DNA of 64,000 bases from positions 1 to 64,000 of the forward strand of contig JAGFNQ010008771.1 of assembly GCA_024364735.1 (NCBI GenBank), given 5' to 3'. Made by a program: the position numbers and the translations under genes. Under the pieces are notes generated by a model. The model saw nothing but the letters and a program-made list of their open reading frames with translations. It made no database searches and was not told where the DNA came from. Origin of the DNA: Boesenbergia rotunda (Eukaryota; Streptophyta; Magnoliopsida; Zingiberales; Zingiberaceae). Positions 44,625-57,500 of the stretch are shown here, piece after piece (positions within the stretch are counted from its first letter, which is position 1; each line of letters starts with the position of its first letter).

Positions 44625-45862
44625 CTACATCATATCATCATCATCTGGAGGAGGAGGAGGAGGGGCCTGATAAGTTAGGTGCAGCTGCTGGAGCATCTCG
44701 TACATCTCGTCCTGCCGGCTGCTAATCCTATGAACCTCCGCCTGAATCGTCTACTGGAAGTCCAACTGCTGCTGCTGATAGCTATGGAGGTCCTCCTGGA
44801 GGCCGTGAACGTCAGCCCGGAGCTGGGAGAACTCCTCGCGTGTAACTCCGTCTGCTGGCTCCTCATCAGAGCTGGAGGACTCCGGACGCTGCCTCCAGAC
44901 AAACTCTCCCTGTCTACACTCAATGCCTGCCAAGGATAGCTGGCATGTGCCAATCTGATCGTAATCCTTGGACAGGTGTCAGACCTGACCACAAGACACA
45001 CGGACACCCCGAGACTAGAAAAACTCGGTTAGGACGTGGTAGAAGGGCATATATATCATCCCATTGACACTATGGGAAAAGTGACAAATGATTGTAAATA
45101 TATGCAGGGAGATATCAATATCTAATCTCCTCTCCAGGGCATACATCATCACCAAATGTGGCAGTCTAATCCTAGCCCGCCCCTTGGTGAGGATGGGCAA
45201 GAGACACTCTATGACAATTTTGTATAAAACATGACTGAATGGACTCATATGTTTGGCATCAAAGATGCGCTCTGTGTCATGTCGATGCCTCCTAAAGTAG
45301 TGCATATGGATTTGATCAATGGTAGCACCAGGAAAAGTAAATGGCTCAACAACTGTAGGAAAATATATGGATGCATTATTTGATGCCCTACATCCTAAAA
45401 ATGTAGGGCAAAAGGAATGATGCAGGGTCAATGCAAGTTAGGTTGGCGTAAAACTCTTTACATAAGTCCAGGTTTATATCATGTTGACAATATACTAATT
45501 TTTCTACCCCAAAGTGTGTAATCATCTCAGAAATTTGTGGGGACTTTTCTTGAAAGAATGCCCTATTCAGGTACCGGCAATTCATAACAACAAACTCATT
45601 TTCATCAAATCTTTTCCTACACTCTACTGACCGGAATCTAGATGCCTCTGACTCTACCCGACCTTGTCGGGATGATCCCTCACCTCTTTGTCTTTTAGAG
45701 GCCAAGCTAATATAGGACATACACATGCATGTATACCAAACCACCCCACAAAGAAAAATGACAAGGAAAACATGCAAAAATCGTTACATTAGTTCCAAAT
45801 CACATTGTAAATGGGAAAACATAGACCTATTCAAATTCTTACCTCTTTCCCAAACGTTTCAT
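44625..45862 (-). pseudogene. ORF3 of element B2
   Basis: On the minus strand: exon 1 is 45862-45843 (20 nt, MKRLGK) with donor GTAAGAAT; exon 2 starts at 45706 after ATATTAG and gives a basic N-terminus (SLASKRQRG). The body resembles ORF3 of C: a CRYLNRAFF segment, then VYCQHDINLDLCKEFYANL, then a part with HVLYKIVIECLLPI, PHLVMMYALERRLDIDI and YMPFYHVL. A Gln-rich C-terminus ends in a Pro-then-Asp run at 44625. At least one frameshift (near 45400) and one in-frame stop (near 44751) break it. It lies downstream of gag with no pol between them. Confidence 0.65.
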
Positions 45863-46078
45863 GATGGTAATGAGGGATCTAGACTTGAAGAAGGAGGTTT
45901 CACAAACCCTAGAAGTAGATCCGAGCTAGGAGAGAGCTAGAGAGGAGTTTCTAGGACCTTGGAGGGCTTTAGAGCGAGAGAGGAGGTCGGGGAGAGTAGT
46001 AATTGCCGGGGATGGTACGCCAAAACCCTAGGTTTTGGCCACCCCTGTGTGGCCCGATCCAACTAAAAACCCGCAGAC

Positions 46079-46230
46079 CAGTCGACTGCCCCTTGGGCAG
46101 TCGACTGGTAAAACACACAGAACGTTTCTCACTCTAGGACCAGTCGACTGCCCCTGGGGCAGTCGACTGATGAACCTTACAGAACGTTTCTTACTCTAGA
46201 CCAGTCGACTGCCAAGAAGGCAGTCGACTA
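46079..46230 (-). promoter_or_regulatory. CAGTCGACTG cluster upstream of ORF3 in B2
   Basis: Three pairs of CAGTCGACTG (six sites; the last is CAGTCGACTA) with 8-10-bp spacers lie 217-370 bp upstream of the ORF3 ATG. The same motif sits before the TATA box in family-B LTRs. Confidence 0.6.
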
Positions 46231-46330
46231 ATACTGAAAATTCAGTCTTCCAGTCCTAAGTTCAAAAATGTCTAATTAATTCCACAAATCTCCAAAAAAT
46301 CTAAAATTTTGTGGAGAGATTTGTGGATCC

Positions 46331-47400
46331 TATGTTTACTTGGGAAAAATACATTTTCAAATAAATCTACTTCGGATCCTAAGATTGGTACAAACTTCAA
46401 AACTATCCAAATTGGGTCACTTAAACTCAACTAAAAGTTCTAATTTGGACCTCTTCTTGATGCTTCCTCCCATACTTATTCATAATTCACTGATAGCATC
46501 AAGTTATATGACATTTACACATTAAAACCAATTTCTCTCAATTATAATCCTATTTTCTCCTTTTTCTCCATAAATCTTCCTTTTAATGTGCCAATTCCCT
46601 AGGATTAAGGCTAACCTTAGCCTTCCAATCCCTTTGGCACATTCGTTACTCCATCTAATCTCCTAGGAGAAAACCTCCTGAGATCCATTGACCATGGATC
46701 CCATTTTCGCTCCTAGGGCTCTCCCTTGGACTTCTAGCTCTAGTTACCTCCCTAGGTAACTTATTTACAAATGCAAGACCACACTGGTGCTCCTCCGGTG
46801 CTTCTTGACTTTCCACTAATACTCTCTTAACTCTATAGACCTTTTCCTTAGTCACATTTCTTTCCTTTCCTATATCTACTTGGGAAAAATATATTTTCAA
46901 ATAAATCTACTTCGGATCCCAAGATTGGTACAAACTTCAAAACTATCCAAATTGGGTCACTTAAACTCAACTAAAAGTTCTAATTTGGACCTCTTCTTGA
47001 TGCTTCCTCCCATACTTATTCATAATTCACTGATAACATCATGTTATATGACATTTACACATTAAAACCAATTTCTCTCAATTATAATCCTATTTTCTCC
47101 TTTTTCTCCATAAATCTTCCTTGTAATGTGCCAATTCCCTAGGATTAAGGCTAACCTTAGCCTTCCAATCCCTTTGGTACATTCGTTACTCCATCAAATC
47201 TCCTAGTAGAAAACCTCCTGAGATCTATTGACCATGGATCCCATTTTGGCTCCTAGGGCTCTCCCTTGGACTTCTAGCTCTAGTTACCTCCCTAGGTAAC
47301 TTATTTACAAATGTAAGATCACACCGATGCTCCTCCGGTGCTTCTTGACTTTCCACTAATACTCTCTTAACTCTATAGACCTTTTCCTTGATTACATTCT
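46331..47400 (-). repeat. 540-bp tandem duplication at the end of B2 gag
   Basis: Copy 1 (46331-46870) and copy 2 (46871-47400) are nearly identical, both including the gag C-terminal segment (VLVESQEAPEEHQC) and the following non-coding part starting at TACTTGGGAAAAATA. The frame of the repeated gag end is retained in both. Confidence 0.8.
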
Positions 47401-48515
47401 TTTCCTTTTCTTTAAATGACTTTTCTTTGCCATTTTTGATCTTTTCTTTACCATAAACATAAGACATCCTTGAATATGACATTTTACTAACATTTGCATT
47501 CCTAGGGTGGTATCCTAGACCCGGTCTCCCATTTCTAAGAGGTTGATCATTTGGTATCACATTCAATCCCTTGGACCCTCAAATGACTCTATCTAGGTTC
47601 TCTAACTTATCAAGTTTTGCTCTCAAAACTTGATTTTCCTTTTCTAATTTCCTAACCTTAGTATCATTATGCCTAACTTGATCATTCCTAGGTCTACCCA
47701 TTTTTCTAGGCATATGTCTCCCTTTCTTAGGGTTTATGCCTTGGTTCTTAGTCCTGGAAATCCTAGTTTTATCATAAATCATAGATTTTTGAATATTTTG
47801 GCACACAATAGTGTTCTTAGTTCTATCATGATACTTAAAACCAAAATTACATCTAGGCAAGCAATTATTAACATTTCTAGCATTCATGGAAGAATTTGAA
47901 GCATAAGTAAAGTTAGGGATTACCTCCCTTACACTTGGGGCTCCCCCTTGATGTGAGCTCCTTTTCTTCCTTTCTTCATTCTCCCATCTTCTAAGGTGCT
48001 CCATCTTTTTAAGCTCTCCTTTCCTTGGACATTGAGTGTGGTAATGTCCTAACTCCCCGCAAGTATAGCACCTAATGTGCTTCTTTTCTTTTCTTTCCCT
48101 AGAACCTACATTAGTTTTTAAAATTAATGGACTTGGGTTTAGAGAGTACCTCCTTCTTACCTAGTCGACACTTGTCCTTGTAGTGTCCCCTTTTGTTGCA
48201 TCCAAAGCATAGAATATGATCCCTTTTCCTTGCTTTGGTGGAGGTGGAGGCTAGGTTGACTTCTTCTTCAACCTTTGATGAAGTGGATGTTTCCTCTTGT
48301 TCCGGTATGGTTGAGGGTCTCTCATCTCCCTCAAGCCTTGATGTTGACACCTCCTCTTCTTCTCTTGATGAGGTGGATGACTCCTCACTTGATTGTAGCA
48401 TTTCAATTGATGAAGTTGATAATTCCTCTTTCTCTTGATCTTCTTGGACACTAGAAATTATTTCTTCGGGCTCTTTCACTATTTGAGTTGGTGTAGGTGT
48501 TGGGACCGAGTGCAT
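46655..48515 (-). pseudogene. Degenerate gag of family-B element B2
   Basis: Three minus-strand frames (48515-48111, 48004-47579, 47566-47225) plus a duplicated tail (46900-46655) make up a gag of the same family as B1. Both zinc knuckles are present: CFGCNKRGHYKDKC near 48170-48215 and a CYTCGELGHYHTQC-type one near 48040. Stops and small frame changes separate the pieces. The N-terminal third is missing: homology stops near 48530. The element has no 5' LTR here. Confidence 0.75.
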
Positions 48516-48530
48516 GTTGACATGGATGCG

Positions 48531-48824
48531 GGTTCGTAATTATAAAATTAATTACGTGCAGTGGAAGGTTTAGCATAAATAATTTCTCTAATTATTTAAC
48601 CACACATCTAAGCATGCAATTTTATCTTGTGTAGACATGATCATATATTTAAAATTTTGCAGAAACATAAACTAATTTATGTATTACCTCGCGTAACTCG
48701 AAGGAAGGGACGAGATCCAACCGTAAGCGTCCCTTGGAAGCTCTGCCTCTATTCGCGTCCACACCGAGTATCTTTGGGATGACTTCGCAAAGCCACGAGT
48801 TTCGTGTTCTCGAGAACTACTAGA
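48531..48824. other. Unassigned segment left of element C
   Basis: The sequence is unlike the neighbouring elements. On the minus strand 48820-48690 is an open stretch ending in a donor-like GAG|GTAATAC, but no domain is recognisable. Confidence 0.35.
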
Positions 48825-51077
48825 TGTTGGGATCGGATGGCTAGAGGGGGGGGTGAATATAGCCAACCACTTGCAACTTGAACACATATAGTGATTTCTG
48901 CAACTTAAATATCAGTAGCACAGCGAAAAGAGTAGAAAACAGATTATGCAGAAAACGTAACGGAAACAAAACAAACACAACTAGCAAGATCGCTAACAAG
49001 GAGGGTTTACAAGGTTCGGGGATAACTTGCCCCTACTCCTTGGCGTGCCCTTAAGGTGGGCGATCCCTTGATCGTCGGCAGATCAAGCCCCGGTTATCAC
49101 CGGATAAATCAGCAACCTCCTTCTCGGTGGAGAAACCTCTCCACAGTGTGTTTCAAACAAGGATATAGTTTAAGCACAAAGAAATAACAAGAAGGATCTT
49201 ACTCAAACACTTAGCAAGGACAAAAACACAGCAAGCTTCCCTGAGCTCCACCTAGTGGCGATCTCACGCAAGAACCCTTCTCCGTGTCTTCCCACTGTCG
49301 TACACCAAGCCTCTTGTTTTCTCCTTCTAGTGCTCAAGTAAACAATGGTTGCTTCTCAATTGCTTGCTCAAAAGTGATGAAGATCGCAAGAACACAGCAG
49401 GCAAGTTGTGGAGAACTCAAGGCACGGCAAGAACAATAGTTCGCAAGACTTGCTTCCACGAAGCCATCCACCGCCCTTTTTGATTCTTCACATAGCACCA
49501 GGTGACAACATCTCTGTAGCTCCCAGCTACTCATCTACCAACGCCAGCCTCTACTGAGCTATCTCTAGACTCACTGAGCTCCCCTCAGTCAAGCTCCAGT
49601 CTCCGCTCCAGTCTGCAGCTCGCCGTTGCAACCTGAGATGGGAAAATGGACAAACCTGCTCCAAGGAAAGTCTCCATTGACCTCTCCTTAAGTGTTTGAA
49701 TCCTTCCCTGTCACCTGTAGCTTGATCAGAGTATTAGAACAGCAAATCAACCAGCATATCAAATATCAGAGGAAAGTGGCAGCGAATCGGTTGTGTTCAG
49801 ACGCGATCAGAGCGTCTGACAATGCAATTTGAATTAAAGTGATCGGTCACCGGACCGATCAGAGAGCCTCCTGATCGGTCACCAGACCGATCAGGCTCCA
49901 TCCTGATCGATCCCCAACGCTCAATCAGAAATCGCGATTTCTTTGAGATTCTCTCAGACCGATCTCCAAACCGATCCTAGATCGTGGGTCGTTTATCGGA
50001 CCGATCCACCATTATATTGGGCGATTTCTGAGTTTCGCAGGCTAAGCCTTCTGATCGATCACCGGACCGATCAGGCAGCCTCCTGATCGGTCACCAGACC
50101 GATCAGAACCTGACCAGACCGATCAGGATCAGTCCTGATCGATCATAGAGAGGAACCTGCGACGCCTAATCGTTCTCCGGAACGATCTGCACAGTAAACC
50201 TGATCGGTCGTCAGACCGATCAGGAGCAATTCAGCAAGGGAACTCAACCTCACTGCCCACTCCCTGATCGGTCACCAGACCGATCAGGAGCCAGTCAATG
50301 GGTGAAACGCATACTCCCTGATCGGTCACCAGATCGATCAGGAGCAGCACAGTAGGTTCCCAACCTCACTGTGTGCTCCCTGATCGGTCACCCGACCGAT
50401 CAGTCATCGCTGGATCGGTCACCAGACCGATCCACGAAGGAACAGCGTGCCAGAATCCCTGATCGATCACCAGACCGATCCAGGGACTCAAACTCAGCCC
50501 TCCAAGCTAAGTTTCCAGCCACCTTAGCCCTCCAAGCTAAGGATTTTCCATCTAACTCTCCAAGTTGGGAATTTGCACCTAACCCTCCAAGTTAGGACTT
50601 TTCACCTAGCCCTCCAAGCTAGGACTTTTCACCTAGCCCTCCAAGCTAGGACTTTTCACCCAACCCTTCCGAGTTAGAACTTCATCCAACCTAGCCCTCC
50701 AAGCTAGGCACCTGACCCTCCAAGCCAGGACTTTTTCATCTAATTTTCCAGGATGGGAATTTGCACCTAACCCTCCAAGTTAGGACTTTTCACCTAGCCC
50801 TCCAAGCTAGGACTTTTCACCCAACCTTTCCGAATTAGGACTTTTCCAACACCTAGCCCTCCAAGCTAGGACTTTTTTAAGCACCTAGCCTCCCAGACTA
50901 GGATTTTCAACACCTAATCCTCGAGGTTAGGATTTTCCATCACCTAGCCCTCCAGACTAGGATTTTCCATACCATGCCTGATCCCCGATCAGGACTTAAT
51001 CATAATCAACAATCATCCACCTAAACTTAAATCGGTGTCAAAACCAAAACAACAATCAGGGCCAGACTGCATCAACA
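48825..51077 (-). repeat. 3' LTR of copia element C
   Basis: On the minus strand it begins TGTTGATGCAG (51077) and ends CCGATCCCAACA (48825), 2253 bp. It has hairpin units at about 50497-50975 and GATCGGTC dyads at about 49841-50480. It is nearly identical to 59406-61643; most differences are inside the dyad region. Confidence 0.88.
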
Positions 51078-51092
51078 ATCTCCCCCTTTTTG
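51078..51092 (-). other. Polypurine tract of element C
   Basis: The minus strand reads AAAAAGGGGGAGAT just before the 3' LTR. Confidence 0.8.
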
Positions 51093-51702
51093 TTGTTGAC
51101 AACCCGATCTAAGTTTAGGGATCTCAATCACTATTTTTCAACTTTAGAATCATAGGGGAATCCAGATCCTCCCCCTACAATATGATCATCCTAAACTTAA
51201 CATGATCCACACTCTCCCCCTTTGTCGAACACCGAAAAGGAGCTAGAGGGGCTGTTAAGTTTTAAACAAACTCCCCCTCAACCCTAGGGGTATCCCAAAT
51301 CAACAAAGATGTGATAGTTTGTGGAATAACCATACGAACTCATGTGAAAAAGATATAGCAAGACATAGCAATCACATGCATCATATGAGTATGAAGTATA
51401 AACTCGCAAGACATGCCATAATATTCATAAGTATCAAGTAGACATGGCATTATAAGCATGAACATGACAATTGAGCAAACATGCAGATAAAACTCATGGC
51501 ATCAACAATAGATAAGCATGTGAAGAAAAATCAGACAAGACAAAGCGGAAAATATCTAGACAAGTAGCAAGATGCAAAGCACATGCATCAAGACAAAATA
51601 CGAGTGGCATAGGGCCACAATAGTCAAGTCACAGGGCATACAGCCCAAAGGTCAAACGTGTCAAGTACACCCATCATGAAAGGAGACAATAAACATCCAA
51701 GC

Positions 51703-53349
51703 TCAATGATCAGCTGGCGGGTCGTCATCGTGCATAAGGTCATCCATCGTCGCATCGGTAGGAGCACAGGACCCTGGTGCAGAACTCAATGAGGGGGCAC
51801 CTCCTGGAAATGTGTGGCTGCGCCACTGATCATACCATGTCTGCTGGAGGGCACGGGTCCCTAAGACCTCGGTCTCGACTCTGGTCAGTCGGGAATCTAG
51901 GGAGCGAAAACCCGAACGAAACTCCTCACGATCTGTCGCCCCCATCTGAATAAACGCCTGTACTGTCTGATTCAGCTCTGAGATCTGCCAGCGCAAATCA
52001 GGCTCCGGCTCGTCGTCATACTCGTCATCAGCAGGAGGAGCATCGTGTGGTGCCTGGAAATGTGGTGCTCCGCCAGGCAGCTCACCAAGTCCGCGTCCAT
52101 CCTTCCACACTAAGACCCCATCACGCTCACGAATGATAATACCAGACTTTGCAAAAGCCCGTCGACCCAAACGACAATCTTGCTTAACCATGGGCACGGT
52201 CCTGCCCTTGGTGACATCAACACCAACTGACATAAGCCAATCAGTGATGAGGTGACCAAAAGGCATATAAACCGTGCGATGGCTAGGCTCACGGTAGGAT
52301 AGGATGGACTGAAAAATGCTCTCCATGATATCAAAGTCCATTCGGCAATGCATGCCGTAGAGCATGAGGCAGTGGTAGGGTCGGATCTTGGCCAACGGCT
52401 TTGAAGTAATGGGCAAAATGCAATTTGTGATGATCTTGAAAAGGACATAATCAGCTGGAGCAAGGCGGAGAGCTGCAAAGGTAGGAAAAACTGGACCCAA
52501 CTCATCAAGCCCGGCAGGGCGAGGATGACCGAAGAAGTGCTGATAGATAGAGTCAGGGGTATCATCTGCGAATGGTGCTAGCAGAGGATCAGGAAGTTCA
52601 GGATAGAGAGAATAAAGATTCGGTGATCGTCGACCACCCAAGTACTCAGCTAAGATCTCATATGAAAAATCAAGGTTCATCTTCCCGACACGAGTAGTGA
52701 ACTCGAATCCCCCTTGAGGACCTTGTTGTAGGTTGTTGTAAAATTCAGAGACGAGATCGTGATTTATGGTTCTTTCCAAAGAAAGAAGAAACCCCAGATT
52801 GTAATAAGTGACAATCTCCATAACAGAGGGGCAGTACTCCGTTAGGAAAGAAGCATCAATGGATCTGCAGGGTAATAGTTTGAATGTCCTAGCTTGAAAG
52901 GCCTGTTCACAGGCCGCATTTGGGAACCTGGAGCTAGAAGAAGGCTGTGGCCTTCTGGAAGGTGCAGACGACGAGGGAGTTTTCCCCCTTGAACTACCCT
53001 CCGCTACCTCCTTTCCCTTAGCAGATTTTCTAAAGAGTTGAATGGATCATGATATAAAATTTAAATGATAAGATCGATCATACAATTAGGTTGAATCACG
53101 ACGAAGCAAGAATTGATCATTTATAGGATGAGACCCAATCAAAAGATAGATAGATTCGATCAAGATCAAACGTAGGATAGTGAAGAGGTGAAAAATTGAT
53201 CATTTGGTTGGAATGGAAGTCCACGGCAACAACAAGTAAGTCACAGCACAATAGCAAGAATAAGAACAAAACTTGGTTAGCTTCACAAACATATATTCCA
53301 AGAACTGTTGTGAAAAGAAAACTGAAATCAAAGCTTACTTAGGCGCCAT
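51703..53349 (-). CDS. ORF3 of element C: spliced third gene downstream of pol
   Basis: Exon 1 is 53349-53339 (ATGGCGCCTAA, donor GTAAGC) and exon 2 is 53029-51703 (after AACTCTTTAG), which joins in frame to give about 445 aa, uninterrupted. The N-terminus MAPKKSAKGKE is basic, like a nuclear localisation signal, followed by a Ser-rich stretch. The central part (about residues 70-270) resembles the domain annotated in plant genomes as putative plant transposon protein (PF20167, from memory): YYNLGFLLSLE, EFYNNL, YVLFKIITNCILPI, LMLYGMHCRMDFDI, YMPFGHLITDWL. The C-terminus is acidic and Gln-containing. It sits where other copia lineages carry an envelope-like ORF, but I see no signal peptide or membrane segment. 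Function unknown. Among the four ORF3 copies this is the only complete, unbroken one. Confidence 0.75.
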
Positions 53350-53576
53350 TGAAGTTTATTTGAAGGGATTGCAAGACTGAGAAAGAACTTGCGGTGGAGA
53401 AGGAGACTTCGAGCACACAAGAACTTGCAGTTAGGAGAAGACGCCCGTAGAAGCCTTCGCAAGAACTCGCACGCGCGTGAACAAGGGAGACGCAAGAACT
53501 CTCTCGCTCGCACAAGGTTGCGCAGAAGAGGGTGTTTCGGCGCTAGGGTTTGGGAAAACGAGGTTTTGGAGAGAGT

Positions 53577-53996
53577 TAATCGGTTGGTGGATCGGTCCAC
53601 CAACCAGAATTTAATGCGTTTGAACGGATCACCGTTCGATCTGGTCGCGTCCAGACCGATCAGGCTACATCCTGATCGGACTGGCATGGGCCTGATCGGT
53701 CGGATGACCGATCAGACGCCCTCCTGATCGGTCGGATGACCGATCAGGATACGAACAGTAGGGTCCGGAGAGAAACCTCTGAGCTCCCTGATCGGTCTGT
53801 GGACCGATCCCCACAGGGTGCCAGATCGGTCCGGAGACCGATCCAGGCTGGCTCAGAATCCTTGGTCAAAAAGTTCGGAGAGTCACTGCTGACTCTCTGA
53901 TCGGTCTGTGGACCGATCACCACAGAAGGGGGTCAGATCGGTCTAGGGACCGGTCAGCCCTATGCCTGATCGGTCCGGTGACCGATCAGGGTTCCT
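53577..53996 (-). promoter_or_regulatory. GATCGGTC dyad cluster upstream of ORF3 in element C
   Basis: About eight GATCGGTC/GACCGATC dyads occur with variable 4-base centres. The cluster begins about 225 bp upstream of the ORF3 ATG, the same placement as in element A. Confidence 0.6.
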
Positions 53997-54511
53997 GATA
54001 CGAACTGAAATGTTCAGTTTCAGAACTTCTGAATTTTTCAAACGATATTTGATGGACTTTGTCGAACTTGGACATGATCCCATGACTAGAAATGATCCCT
54101 GAACAAGAATCAAAAGTCCTTATAGGTTCAACAAACACTCTAAATGGAGTCAAACTCAATCAACAATCAATCAATCAAATTCAACCAAGTTTTGATTCCA
54201 AATTCAAGTTTCCAATCGAGTTGCCTTGATTGGAATGCCCAAGTATAATCATAGAGCCAAATACACATATGTTATGTATTGGTTTTCCCCATACTTGGTC
54301 ACCACCGTGATTATTATCTCGTCAACTTAATCTCTCAAGGGATGCAATGACATTTTGAGAAATATAGTTGAACCTAACATCTCACCCCATATCTAGCAAA
54401 CAAAAACGTTTTGGTAAACCTTATAGTTTGTGTGAGATGTTCCCAAAGTTACCCAATTGTTCCCCAACAATTTCGAAATAATCATGAAGGGTTTTGAACG
54501 CAATTCGAAAA

Positions 54512-57500
54512 TCATGAAGCGCGACACATTCCCAATTCCCGTCTTAGGAAACTAAATTCATTTTCGGGAAGTGGTTTAGTGAAAATGTCAGCTAGGTTTG
54601 ACTTTGACTCTACATAAGAGAGTATGATGTTCCCCCTAGCTACATGATCCCTAATGAAGTGGTGTCTTACTTCAATATGTTTTGTCCTAGAATGATGGAC
54701 CGGATTCTTGGTTAAGTTAATTGTGCTAATGTTATCACATAACACTTGCACACCCTTGTAACTCAATCCATAGTCCTCTAAAGTATGAATCATCCACAAC
54801 AATTGCGATATACTCTCTCCCATGGCGATATATTCTGCCTCGGTAGTGGAAAGAGCAACACAATGTTGCTTCCGACTCGACCAACTTACTAAGGACGAAC
54901 CTAAGAATTGGCAGCCCCCGCTAGTGCTTTTCCGGTCCAACTTACATCCAGCGTAGTCGGAATCCGTATAGCCCATCAAATCAAAAGATTCGGTACGGGG
55001 ATACCAAAGACCTACACCAATTGTACCCTTGAGATATCTCAAAATTCGCTTAACAGCAATTAGGTGAGATTCCTTGGCACAGACTTGATATCTAGCGCAC
55101 ATACCTACAGCAAATAGTATATCTGGTCGGCTGGCTGTGAGGTATAGCAGACTACCTATCATGCTTCGATATTGAGTTAGATCAACAGGTTTACCACTCT
55201 CATCATTGTCTAATCTTGTGTTTGTAGCCATCGGAGTGGTTACCTCTTTCGAATCACTCATATTGAATTTTCGAAGCATTTCTAGTGTATACTTTGATTG
55301 GTGCACATGGATACCATCGCGAGTTTGCTTGATTTCAAGTCCCAGGAAGAAAGTCAACTCTCCCACTAGACTCATTTCAAACTCACTCTCCATGTGTCCA
55401 ATGAACTCATTTAAATAGCCCTTATTGTTTGAGCCACAGATTATGTCATCGACATATACTTGGGCTACAAATATATTGTCACCATCTCTTCGTAGAAATA
55501 GTGTAGGGTCTATTTGGCCTCTAACAAAGCCCTTCTCAACTAGGAATGTCGACAACCGCTCATACCAAGCTCGGGGTGCTTGTTTAAGGCCATAAAGTGC
55601 CTTTTTGAGCTTGAACACGTGGTTTGGAAACTCGGTACTCTCAAACCCCGGAGGTTGTTCGACATAGACCTCTTCTTATAATCAAACCATTTAGAAAGGC
55701 TGATTTGACGTCCATTTGATATAATTTGAAGCCACGATGTGCTGCAAATGCTAGCATCAATCGGATGGACTCTAATCGTGCCACGGGAGCATAAGTCTCA
55801 TCATAATCAAGGCCTTCAACTTGACTGTAGCCCTTAGCTACCAAGCGTGCCTTGTTTCTAATGATTTCTCTCTTATGGTTCAATTTGTTCTTGAAGACCC
55901 ATTTGGTTCCAATAATGGAGGTCTTCTTGGGTCTAGGGACTAAGTCCTAAACTTGACTCCTCTCGAATTGACCTAGTTCATCTTGCATTGCAATGATCCA
56001 ATCGGGATCATTTAACGCTTCATCAATTTTTCTAGGTTCAATTTCGGAAATTAGAGCAACTTCATTAGCCTCATTCCGGAAGAATGATCTAGTTCTAACC
56101 CCTTGATGGATATCTCCAACAATTTGGTCTTGGGGATGACTAGAGGCTAATCTAGTTTGCCTTGGTGTTGGTGGTGCTTCTTGAACAGGTTCACTAGACA
56201 CAAGTTCAGCCTCAAGATCCGGCTGATCAATGGGTTGTCTAGGCTCACCGTCATCAGACTCATCACCATCAACAACACTTGGAGTTTCATTCAAACTAAA
56301 GTCCCCTTAGTTCGAGTTGGACTCCTCCTACATTTTCTGATTGGTCACTTGATTTTGGAACTTCTTCAAAGACCACATCAGCAGACTCTTCAACTAATCT
56401 AGACTTCTTGTTGTAGACTCGGTAGGCTTTGCTAACGAGGGAGTACCCGACTAGTATCCCTTCATCAGCCTTTGCCGTGAACTTTCCAAGGTGATCCTTG
56501 GTGTTTAGGATGAACACCTTACAACCAAACACCCTAAGGTGTTTAACCGTAGGTGGTTTCCCAAACCAAAGTTCATGGGGAGTCTTTCCTAAAAACCTAT
56601 GGATGAGAACTCGATTTTGCACATAGCAAGCTGTATTTACAGCTTCGGCCCATAAGTAACTCGGGAGTGAGTACTCATTGAGCATGCTTCGTGCAGCCTC
56701 TTGAAGTACACGGTTCTTCCTCTCTACAACACCATTTTGTTGTGGTGTTCTAGGAGTAGAGAACTCATGTCTATAACCCTTATCTTGGCAAAATTCTAAA
56801 AACCTTTGATTTTGAAATTCACCTCCATGATCACTTCTAATTGTCTTAATTGTTAATGATTTCTCATTTTCAACTCTTCTACAGAAAGAAATGAAAATAT
56901 CTAAGGTTTGGTCCTTATATTTCAAAAAGTAGGTCCATGTATATCTAGTGAAATCATCAATAATCACAAAGCAATATCTACTTCCATTCAATGATATAAT
57001 GGTACTACAATCAAACAGATCCATGTGAAGTAAATCTAATGCATTGGAAGTACTTACAGTGCTTTTACCTTTATGTGCAGATTTTGTTTGCTTACCCATT
57101 TGACATGCATCACATAATTTGTCTTTTCATACTTGATGCTTGGTAAGCCACGGACTAGTCCCTTGGTGGCCAACTTCCGGATGTTCTTCATATTCACATG
57201 TGCTAACCTCCGGTGCCAAAGGGTGGACTCTTCTTCTTTTGACATGAGACACTTAGCAAAAGCATTAGTAGCACTTTTAAATGAACTTGATAAATATTGT
57301 CTACTCTTGCTCCTACTAGTACCGTGTCCAAGGTGTCATTTTGTCTAACTAGACATTGACTTGGTTGGAAGTCAATTGTGTAACCCGTGTCACACAATTG
57401 ACTGACACTTAGGAGATTAAACTTCATCCCCTTGACTAGAAGGACATTTGAGATTCTAAGACATTCGGATATTTGAATGTCTCCTATTCCTATGACCTTA

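Noticed and set aside
51703..53349. ORF3 as a retroviral-type envelope gene
   Set aside because: Position fits, but there is no signal peptide or membrane anchor, and the N-terminus is basic like a nuclear protein.
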